Assembly: GCF_029407905.1 (NCBI RefSeq)
Contig: NC_073628.1
Location: 90,640,501 to 90,704,500 of the forward strand
Direction: 5' to 3'
Origin: Bubalus kerabau
Taxonomy: Eukaryota > Chordata > Mammalia > Artiodactyla > Bovidae
DNA length: 64,000 nt
Shown here: positions 20,240 through 32,236 of the stretch, piece by piece
How positions within the stretch are numbered: the first letter of the stretch is position 1
Layout of the letters: every line of letters begins with the position of its first letter
Translations under genes and position numbers: made by a program
Notes under the pieces: generated by a model
Databases searched by the model: none
Seen by the model: the letters and a program-made list of their open reading frames with translations, nothing else
Told to the model about the DNA's origin: nothing

Positions 20240-22076
20240 ATCAGAAAGGGGAAAAGGAAAGATATACCCACTTGAATGCAGAGTTCCAAAGAATAGCAAG
20301 GAGAGATAAGAAAGCCTTCCTCAGTGATCAATGCAAAGAAATAGAGGAAAACAATAGAATGGGAAAGACTAGAGATTTCTTCAAGAAGATCAGAGATATC
20401 AAGGGGAACATTTCATGCAAAGATGGGCACAATAAAGGACAGAAATGGTATGTACTTATCAGAAGCACAAGATCTTAAGAAGAGGTGGCAAGAATACACA
20501 GAAGAACTGTACAAAAAAGATCTTCATAACCCAGATCACCACAATGGTGTGATCACTGACCTAGAGCCAGACATCCTGGAATGTGAAGTCAAGTGGGCCT
20601 TAGAAAGCATCACTACGAACAAAGCTAGTGGAGGTGATGGAATTCCAGTGGGCTATTTCCAATTCTAAAAGACGATGCTGTGAAAGAGCTGCACTCAATA
20701 TGCCAGCAAATTTGGGAAACTCAGCAGTGGACACAGGTCTAGAAAAGGTCATTTTTCATTCCAATCCCAAAGAAAGGCAATGGCAAAGAATGCTCAAACT
20801 ACTGCACAATTGCACTCATCTCACGTGCTAGCAAAGTAATGCTCAAAATTCTCCAAGCCAGGCTTCAACAGTATGTGAACCATGAACTTCCAGATGTTCA
20901 AGCTGGATTTAGAAAAGGCAGAGGAACCAGAGACCAAGTTGCCAACATCCATTGAATCATTAAAAAAGCAAGAGAATTCCAGAAAAACATCTACTTCTGC
21001 TTTATTGACTATGCCAAAGTCTTTGACTATGTGGATCACGGCAAACTGTGTAAAATTCTGAAAGAGATGGGAATACCAGAACAACTGACCTGCCTCCTGA
21101 GAAATCTGTATGCAGGTCAAGAAGCAATAGTTAGAACTGGACATGGAACAACAGACTGTTTCCAAATAGGGAAAGGAGTACATCAAGACTGTATATTGTC
21201 ACCCTGCTGATTTAACTTATATGCAGAGTACATGATACAAAATGCTGGGCTGAATGAAGCACAAACTGGAATCAATATTGCTGGGAGAAATATCAATAAC
21301 CTCAGATATGCTGATGACACCACCCTTATGGCAGAAAGTGAAGAAGAACTAAAGAGCCTCTTGATGAAAGTGAAAGTGGAGAGTGAAAAAGTTGGCTTAA
21401 AACTCAACACTCAGAAAACTAAGATAATGGCATCCCATCCCACCACTTCATGGCAGATAGATGGGGAAACAATGGAAAGAGTAAGAGACTTTGTTTTTCT
21501 GGGCTCCAAAATCACTGCAGATGGTGACTGCAGCTGTGAAATTAAAAGACACTTGCTACTTGGAAGAAAAGTTATGACCAACCTAGACAGCATATTAGAA
21601 AGCAGAGACATTCCTTTGCCAACAAAGATCCATCTAGTCAAAGCTATGGTTTTTCCAGTAGTCATTTATGGATGTGAGAGTTGGACTATAGAGAAAGCTG
21701 AGTGCCAAAGAATTGATGCTTGTTGTGTTGGAGAAGACTCTTGAGAGTCCCTTGAACTTCAAGGAGATCCAACTAGTCCATCTTAAAGGAAATCAGTCCT
21801 GAATATTCACTGGAAGGACTGATGCTGAAACTGAAGCTCCCATACTTTGGCCACCTGATGCGAAGAGGTGACTCTTTTGAAAAGACCCTGATGCTGGGAG
21901 AGATTGAAGACAGGAGGAGAAGGGGACGACAGAGGATGAGATGACTGGATGGCATAACTGACTCAATGGACATGAGTTTGAGTAAACTCCAAGAGTTGGT
22001 GATGGACAGGGAAGCCTGGCATACTGCAGTCCATGGGGTGGCAAAGAGTCGGATACAACTGAGCAACTGAACTGAA
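20240..22076 (+). mobile_element. BovB LINE, 5' truncated and inactive
   Basis: About 1.84 kb of sense BovB covering most of the reverse-transcriptase domain and the whole 3' end. Landmarks: motif A text at about 21001-21027, a motif B-like segment at 21174-21192 with arginine replaced by histidine, and YADD encoded at 21307-21318. Stop codons TGA at 20953-20955 and 21208-21210 sit where the 60-63 kb copy has sense codons, and further frame breaks split it into four frames. It ends with gagcaactgaactgaactg. The endonuclease region is absent. It is collinear with 61245-63070 of the longer copy. No target-site duplication was found. Confidence 0.95.
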
Positions 22077-22859
22077 CTGGACAGAATAATTTTCCCCTTC
22101 CTCTTTTATGTCTTTTCCTTTCCTTTGATGGGGCAAGTAAAAGGCATGACTGGGGTCATCTCAGGTGACTCTGATGGTATAAAAGCATAAGCACTTTTTC
22201 TGTCCAGTCTTTTAGCTGTTTAGTCACACATTTCTCTGCTTGCAAAATCAAAAGGTGGAAAAGCTAGGAGAGGTGTGATGAGAAATGCTTTTTAAAGACA
22301 TAAATATAGACACATATTTTTTCCTGAAGCCCTCCTCCCTCCCCTGCTTCCTCACTCACTAGGTTAGTGGTCCCCACTGGGTCACACTTTACTGCTAGTA
22401 CTTGTTTGTGCCTGAGAATGAAGCTTGCCCAGGGAATGTCTGTATCTATGCAGCTCATTATCATATTCTTAATCAGGGAAAATCTCATCAAAGACTGTAT
22501 TGGTCCATTTCTTGAGTGAACATAGGAAAAGGGAATTGAAAATGTGCCTAAGGAGGGATCATGATGCTTTTCTGTCCACTAAAGCTCTGAGTCTGATAAA
22601 CATGGGACCAAAGCAATGGAGGGGGGAGAAAAATGGAGGGAATTTCTGGTGAGGCTGTTGACACAAGTAGAAAGACCAAACGAGGGAAGTCACATAAAAA
22701 ATCCAGAAGTTACTCGTGGACTAAATGGTTGGGGCTATGCTTTGGAGGAATGAAAACATTGGTTATCAGTTAAGTGGCTTTAGATTTAGAGAATAAATGG
22801 AGCCTTTCAAGTTCATTTCATCTCCTTTACTTCGTCTTGGAATCATTCAAGTTCTATCT
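22077..22859. other. No feature recognised
   Basis: Unique-looking AT-rich DNA; no gene or named repeat. Confidence 0.5.
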
Positions 22860-23084
22860 GGGCTTCCCTGGTGGCTCAGTGGTAAAGAATCCACCTGCCA
22901 ATGCAGGAGATGCAGGAGACACAAGTTTAATCACTGGCTCCAGATGATTCCCTGGAGAAGAAAATGGCACCTCACTCTGGTATTCTTGCCTGGGAAATCC
23001 AGGAGACAGAGGAGCCTGGTGAGCTGTAGTACATAGAGTTGCAAAAGAGTTGGACACAACTTAGTGACTAAACACCAACAAAAA
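22860..23084 (+). mobile_element. Bov-tA SINE
   Basis: Sense, with complete tRNA head (gggcttccctggtggctcag), body and tail 'agtgactaaacaccaacaaa'. A duplicated 'gatgcagga'/'gacacaag' in the head matches a common Bov-tA subtype. Confidence 0.94.
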
Positions 23085-23129
23085 CTATCAGGGCACTAAT
23101 TATCTACTGGATTTCTAAATCCTGTGAAT

Positions 23130-23645
23130 TTAACCCTGAATTAATTTCCTATTCCTATAACAATGTAAGACACACTTAGTGGCTTAAAGCAATACAGATA
23201 TATTATCTTGTGGTTCTGTAAGTTAGAGTTCTGATAGATACCTCACTGAACTAAAACCAAGGTCTTGGCTGGGCTGCATTTTTTTCTGTAGGCTCTAGAA
23301 GAGAGTTTGTTTCTTTGCCTTTTTCAGCTTCTAAAGGCCACCCTTGGCTTATGGCCCCCTTCTTTCTTCTTCAAAGCCAACAGCATTACACTCACTGATG
23401 TTGCTTCCACTATCACATTTCTTCCTCTCATCCTCTTCTTTTGCCTCCTTCTTCCACTTTTAAGGACTCTTGTGATTACTGTGGGTCCACTCAGATAGTC
23501 CAGGAGAATATCCTTATTTTTAAAGTGAATTAAAAGCTTCCACTAGCAACCTTTACATCCCTTTGCCATGTAACTTAACACAGTCACATGCTCTGGGGAT
23601 TAGGATATGGGCAGCATGGAGGGGCATTATTCTGCCTACCACATC
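23130..23645 (+). mobile_element. Ancient MaLR/MLT-like LTR relic
   Basis: Ordered words 'cctattcctataacaatg', 'acttagtggcttaaagcaa', 'ttatcttgtggttctg', 'ggtcttggctgggctgc', 'aagagagtttgtttctttgcc', 'agcttctaaaggcc' and the terminus 'attattctgcctaccaca' follow a well-known mammalian LTR pattern. I recall it as MLT/MaLR-like but the subfamily is not certain. Confidence 0.6.
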
Positions 23646-23697
23646 CCTGGTACCCTTGCCCAAATCCAGGTCACCATTACTCTTACCCAGATTACTC

Positions 23698-23910
23698 CAA
23701 AAGAATGGATTTTGGAGTCAGACTGCTTGCATTCAAATTCCAGCTCTGTCATCTACCGGCTGTGTGATGGATGTTAAGAAGACTCCCAGCCTCAGTCTCC
23801 CACCTGTAATCAGGGGACACTAATAGTACCTACTTTATAAGATTGTTGTAAGCATTAAACACATGCTTGGCATGTAGTATATATTTACTCAGTGCTAGCT
23901 ATTATTTTCA
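23698..23910 (+). mobile_element. MIR SINE
   Basis: Nearly complete sense MIR: 'gattttggagtcagactgc', 'ccagctctgtcatctacc', 'ctgtaatcaggggacactaatagtacctac' and 'gattgttgtaagcattaa' in order. Confidence 0.88.
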
Positions 23911-23974
23911 TTAATACTATCATGAGCTGCTCTCGCTGCCTCTACTCTCAACCTTACTTACTCATATCCTCCAT

Positions 23975-24191
23975 GTGAAAAGCAAAAGTATTAGTCACTC
24001 AGTCATGTCCAACTCTTTGAGAGCCCCTGGACTGTACTCTGCAAGGCTCCTCTGTCCATGGGATTCTCCAGGCAAGAATACTGGAATTGTCATTCCCTCC
24101 TCCAGGGGATCTTGCTGACCCAAGGATCAAACCTGGATCTCCCACTGCATTATAGTCAGCTTCTTTACTGTCTGAGCCACCAGGGAAGCCC
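23975..24191 (-). mobile_element. Bov-tA SINE
   Basis: Complete antisense copy. Flanks catatcctccat (23963-23974) and catattctccat (24192-24203) are a 12-bp duplication with one mismatch. Confidence 0.95.
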
Positions 24192-24203
24192 CATATTCTC
24201 CAT

Positions 24204-24745
24204 ACTGAAGCCACCTTTCTTAAACACAAGCTGGCTATGTTCCTCTTAACCATGCCATGACAGTCATTCATGTTACTCTCTTTGTGTGTCCATGGCACAC
24301 CTCTTGTGCTGGTCTGAGGCATCAATTTGCTTCAGGAAGTATTAGGTTTTCGTAACAGGGATTCAAGAAGAAAAATATTAAATATCCTGCTTTCGAAACC
24401 CAGAGTAAAAATTATTTCAAAAAAATCTTTTAGTTTTTTTTTAAGTTTTTTCAATAAGTTTTGAAATCAGATTTCACAAATGCGAAAGATTTCAAAAACT
24501 TCTTACCTCTTTTAGCATATTAAAAGTCAGTTTGATTGTGTCAGGACTTGGAGATTCTTCCACAAAGGTAGAGAGGACACTGTTCTCTGCAGTCAGCCTG
24601 AGCATGAAGTGTTGTGACCCCGAGAAGAAGAAAGAAATTGTAGGGGTTGTGTCATGATTGCAAAGGTAGACACAAGAGGCATTTTCATGTCCCAGTATCC
24701 TTTTGGGACTTGGAAAAACCCACCTTCAAGGATATACCCTACTGA
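24204..24745. other. No feature recognised
   Basis: A/T homopolymer-rich near 24415-24470; otherwise unique-looking. Confidence 0.45.
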
Positions 24746-24755
24746 TGAGGCATGG

Positions 24756-24986
24756 CTGTTGTGGTGGTATTTTTGGTTCAGTCGCTCAGTCATATCCTAC
24801 TTTTTGGCCCCATGGACTGCAGATCACCAGGCTCCTCTGTCCGTGGGATTCTCCAGGCAGGAACACTGAAGTGGGTTACCATTTCCTCCAGGGGATCTTC
24901 CTGGCTCAAGAACGGAATCTGAGTCCAGTGCATCTAATGCATTGGCTGGTGGATTCTTAACCACTAATGCCACCTGGGAAGCCCAG
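24756..24986 (-). mobile_element. Bov-tA SINE
   Basis: Antisense; ends in the head 'ccactaatgccacctgggaagccc'. Flanks tgaggcatgg (24746-24755) and tgaggtatgg (24987-24996) form a 10-bp duplication with one mismatch. Confidence 0.93.
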
Positions 24987-24996
24987 TGAGGTATGG

Positions 24997-25531
24997 TTAC
25001 ACAGCAGGAAACCTGGACTCTAACTTCTGGAGATCTTTCTCTGCTTTGAGGTAAAGAGCAAAAAGAATCCAGAAATTGCTCCCTGTCCTGTTGACCAATG
25101 TGGAAAGCAGTTGATAGTGCTTTGGGCTAGTAACTGTGTAGTGAAATCTATATGGTAGACCCCTGGACTAGGGATCAAATGGCCATCACAGCCAGACCCC
25201 AGAGGGTCATGCAATGCTCATGTGAGTTGATCTGGGGCCAAGTCAGCAAGGAGGTTCACTAAGTTCAAAGCAAATCAAGAGATGGCAGACTGTGAGTCTG
25301 ACCAGCTGTTGTCTTTGGCCGTGAGCATTGGCAGGACGAGCACCGATCAAATGAACAAGAACAACCATTGCTTAGGGGGCCCAGGAGGATTTTAAGAGCA
25401 GCACTGAGACCCATGCGCAGATCCAAGCTCTCTCTACTCACCACCATGATCTCTGCCGTGTATACAGATGCTATCTCAGGTGGAAGAAATGGGAAGGGGA
25501 AGAGCTCAGGGAGACTGAGCATGTATGTGCT
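24997..25531. other. No feature recognised
   Basis: Part of a 222-codon minus-strand frame (25265-25933) falls here. That frame runs through the BovB and SINE downstream and is not a gene. Confidence 0.45.
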
Positions 25532-25688
25532 CAAAGGATGAGATGGTAGGATGGCATCACTGACCCAATGGACATGAACTTGAGTAAACTCAGGGAGATA
25601 GTGGAGGACAGGGAAGCCTGGCATGCTGCAGTACATGGGGTCACAGAAGGCTGGACATGACTTAGTGACTGAACAAAAACAACAACAA
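25532..25688 (+). mobile_element. BovB LINE 3' tail
   Basis: The last ~150 bp of BovB in sense (aaaggatgagatggtagg ... cttagtgactgaac) with an A-rich (aac)n end. Confidence 0.9.
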
Positions 25689-25735
25689 TATGTGCAAAAA
25701 GTTTTACAAGGGAAAAGAGACTGTTTTAGACCAAA

Positions 25736-25946
25736 GTGAAAGTGAAGTCGCTCAGTCATGTCCGACTCTCTGTGACCCCATAGACTGTAGCCTACTAGGC
25801 TCCTCTGTCCATGGGATTTTCCAAGCAATAGTACTGGAGTGGATGGACATTTCCTTCTCCAGGGATCTTCCCAACCCAGGGCTCGAACCCAAGTCTCCCA
25901 CATTGTAGATAGATGCTTTACCATCTGAGCCACCAGGGAAGTCCAA
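25736..25946 (-). mobile_element. Bov-tA SINE, well-preserved ends
   Basis: Antisense copy with complete head (gagccaccagggaagtcc). The duplication ttttagaccaaa is perfect over 12 bp (25724-25735 and 25947-25958), suggesting a comparatively recent insertion. Confidence 0.95.
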
Positions 25947-25958
25947 TTTTAGACCAAA

Positions 25959-26860
25959 ATGATTGATAAATAACTAACTGGGAAGTTAAATTTTTTTTTT
26001 TTTTATTCTTGTTACATATTTTTTGTTGACTACTGCTGGACTAGGGGTGAGGTCAGTATAGGATCAGCTACACATAAGATTTGATACTTAGCCACTGAAT
26101 TCCTTATTGTATAAATCCAGGGTATCTAGCAGCCTTTCTGTTTAGTCCCTGAAGATAAGAATGGCTTGACTCTGCGGGCACACCTCTCAAAGTGTCATGC
26201 TTAGCACATTTTCTTCTGAATCTTGTTCCTAAAGGACTTAACAGCTTGTTTGGGCCACGTGTGTTCTTCCTTGTTGCTTTTGCTACTGGAATTTTATGTT
26301 TTCCTTTGTGTATAAAGGAAAACTTCACATCACAAGTCACTTTGAATCCTAAAAATTTTAAAGGCATCCTTAAGACTGTTCCCAATTTGCAGATGGGTTA
26401 TAATTCAAAATATCATTTGACAATTGGCTGTTTGGAAATCAGAAGGGATTATTTTCACATAAAAGTAGTGTGCTTACCGGTGATTAAATTCCTACACATA
26501 CATAACTCAAATGCAGCTGAAATACAGATTATCTGGAACAAATATTTAGAACCATAATGGTACCATGCCAAAGATTAAACAAAACAAAACAAAACAATAA
26601 ATCAAATTAATCCATGTTTATTTTGCTAGTGTTTTAGGGGCAACATATTTAATTAAAAATGGCTAAGAGGTATAGGAAGTTTCTGAAGAGGGTTTCTCAG
26701 CAATTTTCAGGGCTTTACTGGCTCTTTGAAAATATGATTTTCATTTGAAAGTTTCCAAATTTCCTTTCTCTTGTTATTGCTGCCACAGGCATGAATCTTA
26801 TGTGTATTGGCTACAATGATGATACATTTTCCGTTGTTTGGGGATGGGTGAGGTGGGAGG
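25959..26860. other. Unassigned AT-rich DNA
   Basis: A T-rich run at 25989-26006 and a small (aaaac)n tract near 26579-26597. The 121-codon frame (26192-26557) has no recognised domain. Confidence 0.45.
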
Positions 26861-27060
26861 GTCTTCCCTGGTAGCTCAGACTGTAACGAATCAGCCTGCA
26901 ATGCAGAAAACAGGGTTCGATCACTGGGTCGGGAAGATCCCCTGGAGAAGGGAATGGCAACCCACTCCTGTATTCTTGCTTGGAGAATCCCATGGACAGA
27001 GGAGCCTGGTGTGCTACAATCCATAGGATCTCAAAGAGTCGGACATGACTGAGCAAGTAA
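26861..27060 (+). mobile_element. Bov-tA SINE
   Basis: Complete sense copy: head 'gtcttccctggtagctcag', B-box-like 'gggttcgatcactgggtc', end 'gacatgactgagcaagtaa'. Confidence 0.94.
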
Positions 27061-27299
27061 AACTACTGCTGGGCTGGGGAGACCGGGGAGACTTTCTCTG
27101 ATGTGTCAGAGACTGTGCACCCTGACTGGTACAGTTATAAACCAGGGGAGAAAACAAATTTTCTGCCTTTGAGAGATTTCCTTTTTTATTCGGAAAGGGG
27201 GGTATTCAGGCAAAAAATGAATTAAGAGCAGATTAATATAATATAATGTGATATAAATGTTATATGTATTATATACGATAAAATATCAAGTAGTGACAA

Positions 27300-27620
27300 A
27301 TGCTTTAAAGAAAGAAAACTGGATGCAAGGTTTGATTTTAGACATGCAGTCAAGGAAAATCTCTTTAAGGGAGTTGATAACTGACAAAATTCCTCAAAGA
27401 AGCAAGGGGGTGAGCAACATAGACACATGGGGGAAGGACATTCTAGACAGGTGGAACTTCAAATGCAAAGGCCCTTAAGTAGGAATTTGTTTGGGCATAT
27501 TCAAGGGACAGCAGAAGTTTATTATGAATGGAGTGGGGTTAACAAGGGAACCTGTGTAGACCATGAGGTCAGGGAGATAGAAGGAACAAGTGTGACTTTT
27601 CTGTATGCGAAATTCTAAGT
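27300..27620 (+). mobile_element. Ancient L2-like interspersed repeat
   Basis: 'gggggaaggacattctagacaggtggaacttcaaatgcaaaggccc' matches the landmark order also seen at 1912-2540 and 46500-47490. Family name uncertain. Confidence 0.5.
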
Positions 27621-27718
27621 TTTTCCAGGAGAACTGAGAAAGAATTGGGCCCAAGAGAAGGACAGAGAGAAATTTTATGCATTTATATTTTGTGGTAGAA
27701 ATCACTGTACTCCTTTTA

Positions 27719-28046
27719 ATGTATTTATTTATTTTATTTGTGGCTGTGCTGGGTCTTTCTCTAGTGGCAGGGAGTGGGGGGCTAGTCTTTATTTGCAGTG
27801 CATGGGGTTCTCATTGCTGCGGCTTCTCTTGTTGAGGAGCGCAGGCTCTAGGATCCAGAACTTCTGGAATTGTAGCTCAGGGGCTCAATAGTTGTGGCTC
27901 GGGGCCTCTAGAGCACAAACTCAATTGTCATCACACGTGGATTCAGTTGCCCAGTGGCATGTGGAATCTTCATGGACCAGGGATTGAATAAGCATCCCCT
28001 GTGTTGGCAGGTGGATTCTTAACCACTAGACCACCAGGGAAGTCCC
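27719..28046 (-). mobile_element. CHR-type tRNA-Glu SINE
   Basis: Antisense and nearly full-length: a T-rich A-tail complement at 27719-27745, body (gcggcttctcttgttgagg, ggctcaatagttgtggctc), head (ttaaccactagaccaccagg) at the right end. Confidence 0.93.
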
Positions 28047-28256
28047 AAGGGGTTTTGTTTGTTTCATTCACTTCTGCAGTGTTTAATAAATATTTGTTTC
28101 CCAGTTCAAGACTGTTCACTAGAAAAGACAAGGCCTGATCTGAGAAGTCACAGGCATGAGGAATGGGATGCAGGATGTTTAAGAGCCTCCATGGGCAAGG
28201 AGACCAAATATTTAACTCTTCCCTGCCAACTGTTTCCTTGGCTCCCAAAGACCCTG

Positions 28257-28404
28257 TTGCTGCTGCTGCTAAGTCGCTTCAGTCGTGTCCAACTCTGTGC
28301 GACCCCATAGACGGCAGCCCACCAGGCTCGCCCGTCCCTGGGATTCTCTAGGCAAGAACACTGGAGTAGGTTGCCATTTCCTTCTCCAAGGCATGAAAGT
28401 GAAG
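28257..28404 (-). mobile_element. Bov-A2 SINE, right monomer only
   Basis: Antisense (gct)n tail, right monomer with 'accccatagacggcagccc', then the linker start 'aaggcatgaaagtgaag'. The left monomer is missing, so it is 5' truncated within the linker. Confidence 0.92.
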
Positions 28405-28684
28405 AAGTTGAGCTCTTATCAAAAGAATGATTTAAATGACAAGCTCCATGTGGGCCCTGGTGTTCTGTAGTACTTGGCATTTGCCTACAGGCTTTTCACC
28501 AAAGAAGGTTTGCTACCTAGATGGGGTTATCAAGAGCGACTTGTACAATCCAGTTTGGGGAGTGCCTTGGGATGTTGTGCTTCTCTCCACTCTGATAAAG
28601 AGGGCTGGGTTTTTGTACCATCTCTTCCACATCCTAATAATTAGTAGGATTTTCCCCAGATCAGACTAAAAGTAGTTCAGTTTA

Positions 28685-28879
28685 GGGACTTCCTTGGTGG
28701 TTCAGTGGCTAAGTCTTTGCTCTCTCAATGCAGGGGGCCTGGTTCAATCCCTGGTCAGGGAACTAGATCCCACATGTCGCAACTAAAAAATAAAAGAAGA
28801 TTGAAGATACCACATGCCATAACTAAGACCTGGCACAGTGAAAATAAATAAATATTTTTTAAATAGACAAAAAAAAATA
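28685..28879 (+). mobile_element. CHR-related tRNA-Glu SINE, short form
   Basis: Head 'gggacttccttggtggttc', 'ggttcaatccctggtcaggg', 'aactagatcccacatgtcgc', then A-rich 'aaataaataaat' tail. Shorter body than the other CHR copies here, like the CHR-1 class. Confidence 0.85.
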
Positions 28880-29629
28880 AGTGGTTCCATTTATACAACT
28901 TATATTAAGGTTCATATGGCTACTGCCCTCCCACCCTTTGGCTGGGCAGATGTGGTGGCAGCTGCCTGCCAGGCTGCAGGGAAATCACCAGCTATGGAAA
29001 TAGGCTGTCCTTTTAAGATCTTCCTTCCCTTGTAAGTTTAGTTGCTTTTTGGACTATGAGAACCTTGAGACCAGGTTGCTCTCTACAACGAGAGCAAGAC
29101 CCAGCATGGCTGGGTTTGCCCATCCTTGTAGCCCCACAAACCAAGTTCAATTCCAATCCTTTCTTTTCTCCAGGAGACATAAGTTGGTGTACACTGATTG
29201 GTAACCTTGACTGATATTGGCCTGGTGACAACTTTTAGTTTTAACAAGGAGTGTCAGATCTTGGCAGCAGGATTCGTTTTGTGTCTGGTGTCATACACTG
29301 AGCTTGAGGAGTGTTAAGTCGGAGCAGTTGGGTGGATCTCTATAGACTATGTTTTATTTCATGTTTATTGAGAACTGATAGGGAGAGTGTTCCTTAAAAG
29401 GGCATGTCTATTTTATTTCAGCATCTACAGCTTATAGAAGGGAGCTAGATCACAGTTGAACGGAGACTGCCTCTTTTCCTTTTCTCATCTACACAGGTTT
29501 TTTCATCTACTTTCTCTTTTTTATTAACAGACAGACCTGCAAGTGACGTGGAAGAGTAGTGGTGGAAGAGTCTACAGCTTATGTTCGGAAGATAACAGTG
29601 ACTGTGTTACTGAATCCAGGCTTGGTCTG
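28880..29629. other. No feature recognised
   Basis: Unique-looking; no frame longer than about 72 codons. Confidence 0.45.
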
Positions 29630-29640
29630 CTTGCTGTGCA

Positions 29641-29866
29641 TGCGTGCTGTGTGCTAAGTCTCTTCAGTTGTGTCCGACTCTTTAGAACCCTATGGACTAT
29701 AGCCTGCCAGGCCACTCTGTCCATGGAATTTTCCAGGTAAGAATACTGGAGTGGGTTGCCCTTCCCTACTCCACGAGGTCTTCCCTACCCAGGGATCGAA
29801 CCCACGTCTCCTGTGGCTCCTGCACTGCAGGCAGATTCTTAACCACTGAGCCACCAGCAAGCCCCA
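29641..29866 (-). mobile_element. Bov-tA SINE at LTR edge
   Basis: Complete antisense copy. Flanks cttgctgtgca (29630-29640) and cttgctgcaca (29867-29877) are an 11-bp duplication that spans the border of the LTR at 29872, so the SINE landed on the LTR boundary after the LTR. Confidence 0.92.
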
Positions 29867-29871
29867 CTTGC

Positions 29872-30356
29872 TGCACAATAGACCAATAACCAGGAGACCA
29901 GATGTTAAGGCAAGAAATAGTGATTTTATTTGGAAAGCCAGGCCTCTGAGAAGATGGCAGGCTAGTGTCCTTGAATACCGTCTTATTGGGGTCTGATTGC
30001 TAGTAACTTTTATAGAACAGAGATGATGAGGAGGTGAAGAAGTAAAGTAAAAAGGCTGTTAAGTCTTGTAAAATATCTCCTGGCTTGGCCAGCATCAGGG
30101 AGGGGATGTGTCCATTTTTTTCTTTTCAGCAGTCATTCACAGGTGGACGGGATCAGAATGTCTCCATGTGAGCTGAACAAAGTCTCTTTAGTTTAACATT
30201 CAGGCAGAGGGGCACCACGGCAGGACACTGTGTATGCTTACAGCTGTAGACAGCATCCTTTTAGCGCAGTAGCAAAAGCAACGGCGAACAGAGTTTAAAG
30301 TAAAAGAAACAGATCCAACATGGAGTCAGAGTCGGTTCTTCCCTGTTAAAATTGCA
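29872..30356 (-). mobile_element. Solo ERV LTR
   Basis: Bounded by tg...ca on the plus strand. Read on the minus strand it carries ctataaaag (30007-30015) as a TATA box and aataaa (29925-29930) as a polyadenylation signal about 80 bp downstream. Flanks cttgc (29867-29871) and ctttc (30357-30361) resemble a 5-bp target duplication with one mismatch. No internal retroviral sequence adjoins it, so it appears to be a solo LTR. Host-lineage ERV; subfamily not resolved. Confidence 0.72.
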
Positions 30357-30437
30357 CTTTCATCTTGTGATGATTTAAATGCAGTCTGGGACCTCATCCT
30401 TACACCCTCATGCAACTTGACTATTTCAGTGCTCATT

Positions 30438-30752
30438 GTTGTTGTTGTTCAGTCGCTCAGTTGTGTCTGACTCTTTGCCATCCTGTGGACTGCAGCACAC
30501 CAGGCTTCCCTGTCCATCACCAACTCTCGGAGCTTGCTCGAACTCATGTCCATTGAGTCAGTGATGCCATCCAACCATCTCGTCCTCTGTCATCTCCTTC
30601 TCTTCCTGTCTTCAATCTTTCCCAGCATCAGGGTCTTTTTCTAATGAGTTAGCTCCTTGCATCATGTGGCTAGAGTATTGGAGCTTCAGCCTTAGCATCA
30701 GTCCTTCCAGTGAATATTCAGGACTGATTTCCTTTAGGATTGATTGGTTTGA
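30438..30752 (-). mobile_element. BovB LINE 3' end
   Basis: Antisense BovB 3' terminus with a (gtt)n start and right end at 'ctttaggattgattgg'. The 8-bp duplication tgctcatt occurs at 30430-30437 and 30753-30760. Confidence 0.93.
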
Positions 30753-30760
30753 TGCTCATT

Positions 30761-31298
30761 AGCATTTCTATAAAGGGATAATCCTGGAAGGTAGAAAGCA
30801 AATAAGTCAATTTTGCTGCAAATTTCTTGTTCCAAAACTCAGGTAATAAGGGGGTGGGGGTGCTGAAATTAATGTAGAGGATAGCAATTGAGATTAGTTA
30901 TGTCTCAGCACTTCTCATTAAATTAGGATAAAGAATTCATTTTTTATTAGCTTAGAGAACCTTGTACATGTTATCTATCGCAGCAGGATTCTACTGAGTT
31001 GGAAGACAAATATTATTGTCCTTGCAAAGATGCTCATGCCTCACACATATTTCTCCATTCTTTTTATATCATAGCCTCCACAGTGGGGTATGTCAACTTC
31101 AGATTGGTGCTTGCCAAGGGCATTTGCATTCTCCCTCTGCAGAGACTGAACCCTGTGCTGCTGCAGCTATTGACCTTCGATACACCCTGAAGGGGATTCA
31201 GGGTGGAGGGTGAGGCACTCTGTGCTCCAGGGAAACTGGTAGAACAGGTCTTTAGACAGTTAAATATTTTCAGGAACTGATTTCATAATCCCTATCCT
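30761..31298. other. No feature recognised
   Basis: Two overlapping 63-65 codon frames near 31000-31210 have no known domain. Confidence 0.45.
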
Positions 31299-31461
31299 TC
31301 AGTTCAGTTTAGTTCAGTCGCTAAGTTGTGTCCAACTATTTGGGATCCCATGGACTGCTGCACACAAAGCTTCCCTGTCCTTTACCATCTCCCGAAGTTT
31401 GCTCAAGTTCATGTCCATTGAGTCTGTAATGCCATCCAACCATCTCATCCTCTGTTGTCCC
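31299..31461 (-). mobile_element. BovB LINE 3' tail
   Basis: Antisense 160 bp of the BovB 3' end, opening with a (gttca)n tail complement and ending 'catctcatcctctgttgtcc'. Confidence 0.92.
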
Positions 31462-31469
31462 AATCCTTG

Positions 31470-31716
31470 CATCTCCTCATATCTAGAAAAGCACTAAATC
31501 CCTTCATGGTGACATCAGCTCCGCAGACTAGCAAAAAACCTCTTGTAAAGGAAGTGTTTGATTGCACTGAACTCCCCCTTCACCAAAATCTTATTTACTG
31601 ACCTCACCCCACCGCTGCTTTGGAACAGTCTCTCAGAGGTATCTGAGGTGTTGTCCCCTGGGCTGCGTCCTCATTTTGCCCCAAATAAAACTTAACTTGC
31701 AACCCACGTTGTGAAT
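31470..31716 (+). mobile_element. ERV LTR 3' part
   Basis: 'aacagtctctcagaggtatctgaggtg...gggctgcgtcctcattttgcc' followed by aataaa (31684-31689) and 'gcaacccacgttgtgaatc'. This is the R-U5 pattern of ruminant gamma-type ERV LTRs. The U3 is missing or unrecognisable. It is the only LTR of the 30-37 kb cluster on the plus strand. Confidence 0.7.
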
Positions 31717-32236
31717 CTTTTTAGTCGAAAGGTATAAGCATCCATTCTCTATGATAATCAATAGTTATACAGGAGCAATATATTAAAACTTCTATTTGTA
31801 TCTAAAATAAGAAATTGAGCTCTCATAACACTGTAAGATTGACAATGATTTATGTATAAAATTTATAAGTGAATATAGATGTATTTTGGAGGCATATGTT
31901 CAAGATTTCTTACTCATAGGGATGGATGATCAAAAAATTTTGGAGATGATGTAAATGATCACTAGGAGCAAATTCCCGTAGCATATCAGGAGTCTCTTTG
32001 AATTGTATAGTATTCAGAACAAGAAAGATATATTCATTTAGGTAATTATTCTACCACCAACATTTAAAATTACAGCCCAGGGCTTCTATTTCCAGAAATA
32101 TTACTGTATATTACTTTGAAGCTCATGTCAAGACAAGGTGTCAAGACAGAAATGTTAACATGTCATGAAAGGGAAAAATAAAATTTCATTATGTTGTGAT
32201 TTGGATATGGGAAGTTACAGAAAGGAAGTGACAAAG
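31717..32236. other. AT-rich, unassigned
   Basis: No gene or repeat could be named. Confidence 0.45.

Noticed and set aside
20240..22076. Reverse-transcriptase coding region considered as a possible host gene or retron-like system
   Set aside because: It is a decayed BovB LINE with stops and frameshifts; its ends and 3' tail match BovB, and no accessory RNA or effector gene accompanies it.
25265..25933. A 222-codon minus-strand frame, among the longest in the window
   Set aside because: It runs through a BovB tail and a Bov-tA SINE, whose words (PGLGWEDPW, GHRESDMTE type) appear in its translation. It is a repeat artefact.
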